In this document: piece by piece, positions 6,672 to 8,378 of the stretch
How the letters are laid out: the number at the start of each line of letters is the position of its first letter
How positions within the stretch are numbered: position 1 is the stretch's first letter
NCBI GenBank assembly: GCA_910584785.1
Contig: CAJUDX010000094.1
Location: forward strand, 1 to 8,378
DNA length: 8,378 nucleotides
DNA from: an uncultured Lachnospiraceae bacterium
Lineage (GTDB): Bacteria > Bacillota > Clostridia > Lachnospirales > Lachnospiraceae
Direction of reading: 5' to 3'
The notes under the pieces: generated by a model
Databases searched by the model: none
The model's input: the letters and a program-made list of their open reading frames with translations, nothing else
Told to the model about the DNA's origin: nothing
Translations under genes and position numbers: made by a program

Positions 6672-8093
6672 TCAGCCTGCTGCCTCATCCTCAGCTATCG
6701 CATGATCCATCAGTTTTACCAGTTCCAGGAAACTGCGGAAGCTTAAAGTTTCTTCCCTGCCCATCCACGTCACCTGACCCTGCCAGGTTGCATTTTCCTG
6801 ACTGATAATATGCACAACGAACGTTTCCTTCCTGTTCATCTTTTCCTCCATTCCGCAGATAGCTTCTGATGCGAGCAGGCTTCGGTCAAAAAAACGATTA
6901 CCTGTCCCCTCGACCTCTCCGACGGAATATTCCACCTCCGCCTGACCCCCGGCCTTCTTCCACCCGGATTTTAACCGGGTAATCATCAGCTTTTCTGCTC
7001 CCTGGCCTGCCCCGGATATAAGCGCCAGATATTGATTGCTGCTGTACTGTGTATACACATCCTCTGACCGGGTTCTGCTGGTCAGGGTCTTTCGGAAGAG
7101 TTCCATCTGCCTTATCCTCTCCGCCTCCCTCCACCCCTCCTTTCCTCCCGATAACGTACATAACAGAAGAAGGCTTTTCTCCTGGTTCATCTCATCTAAC
7201 CTCGCCCGTATCCGGTAGATATCCACAAAGCTGGGATAGCTGCAATAATATGCACCCTCCCCCTTCTTCTCCTCCTCCAGTTCCTCCTTCATCCTTTCCA
7301 TTGCCCTGGACAAAGGATAGGTACGGCTTCTTTCCTGGTACTTTGCCATCGCACGGTCTAAGGAGGTCAGACCCAAGTCCTGATAAAACAATGCACTTGC
7401 CTCCTCATACACCCGCTCTGCCTCCCGCCTGCGGTTTAACGCCATTAAGCAGTCAATCTGCACTATCTGCCATTCATCATAAGGATGAAGCTGGCTGGCG
7501 GCCTTCGCCAGATGCAAAAGCCTCTCAAACTTCTTTTCCTCTTTTAGCCGGACACTGAGCTTATTTAAACAGGTAAAATACCACTTCTGATAATGGGCAC
7601 TTTCCAAGGCCACCCATTCCTCACCGCCAAGCAGCGGCAGAAACTCCCCGGTATATGCCTCGCAATAGGTTTGACATTGCGCTTCCATCTCCTGCTCATC
7701 ACCAGACTTTCCCCGAATCTGCCCGATAAGACAGTCCAGCCTTTCGGTGTCCGTTTTCACCGGATAATCTAAAGTAAAGTAATAGCGTGTTCCCCGGCTT
7801 ATGATGTAATCCCCTTCTGGAAAATGGGCATCCCTGATTAATTTCCTTACCATGTAAATCTGCTGACGGAAGTTATTCAGCCGCCTTTGCCGATTTTTCT
7901 CCCCTGGTCGAACCAGTTCCAAAAGCTCCTTCTTCTCACAGCCGGATTCACCTGCCTTTAACAAAAAGAACAGCATCTGCATCGACTTTCCCAGGGGATT
8001 CGCCTTAATTGCTACTTCCTTTCCCGCAAAGCTTAACGAAAAACCACCCAGAAATCTTACATAAAATTCAGGTTCTGCTGTTTGCGTATTCAT
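6672..8093 (-). CDS. BTAD/SARP-like transcriptional regulator with degenerate GGDEF-like C-terminal half
   Basis: A 473-residue cytoplasmic regulator. Residues about 10-107 are a winged-helix OmpR-like DNA-binding domain (FYVRFLGGFSLSFAGK, then NNFRQQIYMVRKLI and a YIISRGTRYYF wing). Residues about 112-256 are the TPR-rich bacterial transcriptional activator domain (EAYTGEFLPLL, SQLHPYDEWQIVQIDCLMAL, REAERVYEEASALFYQDLGL). This is the SARP-type arrangement. Residues about 285-395 resemble a GGDEF fold: SEDVYTQYSSNQYLALISG matches the region around the signature, but SSNQY (351-355) replaces GGDEF and the metal-binding Asp of the first strand is missing (LLLLCTLSGG), so cyclase activity is not expected. 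Residues about 400-473 are a small unassigned domain (NATWQGQVTWM, SFRSFLELVKLMDHAI). No transmembrane segment is seen. The purine-rich sequence AGGGGAGGGGG lies 12 or more bases before the ATG, rather far away; the domain start rules out later Met codons. It is first in line before the adhesin and sortase and probably controls them. Confidence 0.88.
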   Translation of the reverse strand: MNTQTAEPEFYVRFLGGFSLSFAGKEVAIKANPLGKSMQMLFFLLKAGESGCEKKELLELVRPGEKNRQRRLNNFRQQIYMVRKLIRDAHFPEGDYIISRGTRYYFTLDYPVKTDTERLDCLIGQIRGKSGDEQEMEAQCQTYCEAYTGEFLPLLGGEEWVALESAHYQKWYFTCLNKLSVRLKEEKKFERLLHLAKAASQLHPYDEWQIVQIDCLMALNRRREAERVYEEASALFYQDLGLTSLDRAMAKYQERSRTYPLSRAMERMKEELEEEKKGEGAYYCSYPSFVDIYRIRARLDEMNQEKSLLLLCTLSGGKEGWREAERIRQMELFRKTLTSRTRSEDVYTQYSSNQYLALISGAGQGAEKLMITRLKSGWKKAGGQAEVEYSVGEVEGTGNRFFDRSLLASEAICGMEEKMNRKETFVVHIISQENATWQGQVTWMGREETLSFRSFLELVKLMDHAIAEDEAAG

Positions 8094-8175
8094 CTTAGCG
8101 CCAATCCCCCTCCCCTGATTGATTTCCTTGCTCCCGGCCTGCTTATGCCCTTTTATCCAGGCGGGCAGTGTAAAA

Positions 8176-8196
8176 CAAAGTATACATTAGTTGACA
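8176..8196 (-). promoter_or_regulatory. Proximal copy of a 21-bp control element with a -10-like hexamer
   Basis: Starts CAAAGTATAC on the plus strand and matches 8320-8340 at 19 of 21 positions. On the minus strand it reads GTCAAC, four bases, then GTATAC overlapping TATACT (8184-8179), a 5-of-6 match to the -10 consensus. No good -35 is found at 17 bp, which fits an activator-dependent promoter for the regulator gene, whose ATG is about 86 bases downstream. Confidence 0.5.
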
Positions 8197-8202
8197 GCCG
8201 GG

Positions 8203-8302
8203 TTTTTTTGTTTTTTGAAAAAAATTTCCCACTTTTCTATGTTTTTCTATCTTTTTTCTTCATTTTCCCTTTTGTTTTTACAACATTTCCCCACTTTTAA
8301 TA
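8203..8302. other. T-rich tract between the two control elements
   Basis: About 100 bp of mostly T and C on the plus strand, with several A/T tracts that would give intrinsic curvature. It contains two copies of a motif reading AAAAGTGGG(G)AAAT on the minus strand (around 8224-8237 and 8284-8298). If the distal promoter is used, this tract becomes a purine-rich leader. No gene or terminator on the minus strand is visible here. Confidence 0.4.
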
Positions 8303-8319
8303 AAAATCGATGAATCAAC

Positions 8320-8348
8320 CAAAGTATACTTTAGTTTACACCGTTGAC
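8320..8348 (-). promoter_or_regulatory. Distal copy of the control element with three spaced hexamers
   Basis: On the minus strand: GTCAAC (8348-8343), GTAAAC (8339-8334) and GTATAC (8329-8324), with start-to-start spacings of 9 and 10 bases, about one helical turn each. The last overlaps TATACT (8328-8323) and the 12-bp palindrome AAAGTATACTTT (8321-8332). SARP proteins are known to bind short direct repeats at helical-turn spacing just before a -10 box, so this is a candidate site for the regulator's own product. Confidence 0.5.
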
Positions 8349-8378
8349 CGTCGGATTGCCCCATCTTTGTTCAGTATA

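Noticed and set aside
8132..8216. Plus-strand terminator: CCCGGC pairing with GCCGGG before a T-run
   Set aside because: The two arms are about 60 bases apart with only a weak inner stem, and no plus-strand gene upstream needs it.
8191..8219. Plus-strand TTGACA as a -35 box for a divergent promoter
   Set aside because: No -10-like hexamer lies 16-18 bases downstream (T-run instead), and the same bases are better explained as part of the repeated minus-strand element.
8224..8298. MraZ-type boxes from the two AAAAGTGGG motifs
   Set aside because: MraZ boxes are closely spaced tandem repeats before the division cluster; these copies are about 60 bp apart and no mraZ or division gene is present.

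Overview
The window looks like a chromosomal accessory region of an anaerobic Clostridia member, most likely Lachnospiraceae-like. The evidence is a class B sortase with a YGHRM motif, a very large cell-wall-anchored protein with a C-terminal VPLAxxPK-type tail, strong AGGAGG ribosome binding sites, and a BTAD-type regulator beside them. The assignment is by family resemblance only; there is no rRNA or housekeeping marker in the window.

Layout from left to right. Positions 1-606 (+) hold a decayed, AT-rich gene tail, tentatively a type II restriction endonuclease, broken by an in-frame stop and a frame change. Positions 607-720 are intergenic and contain a hairpin placed to follow the sortase transcript. 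Positions 721-1593 (-) encode a class B sortase. Positions 1594-1781 contain a perfect 28-bp palindrome between the sortase and adhesin genes. Positions 1782-6518 (-) encode a multidomain surface protein of about 1,578 residues. Positions 6672-8093 (-) encode a winged-helix/BTAD (SARP-like) regulator whose C-terminal half resembles a GGDEF domain that has lost its catalytic residues. Positions 8094-8378 are the upstream control region, with two copies of a 21-bp element, each carrying a TATACT -10-like hexamer on the minus strand.

The three intact genes read in one direction: regulator, adhesin, sortase. No terminator-like structure is visible between regulator and adhesin, so they are probably co-transcribed. 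A strong hairpin separates adhesin from sortase. The simplest reading is a self-contained surface-display module: the regulator controls its own promoter region and the adhesin, the adhesin is exported by Sec and carries a VPKTS sorting signal, and the adjacent sortase attaches it to the peptidoglycan. The adhesin shows recent internal duplication (a 185-bp perfect direct repeat) and Pro/Asp spacers, both typical of a length-variable surface stalk.

Most worth checking: the degenerate GGDEF-like half of the regulator, the spaced repeats upstream of it, and the non-canonical sorting signal paired with its own class B sortase. No tRNA, rRNA, CRISPR array, insertion sequence or riboswitch was recognised.
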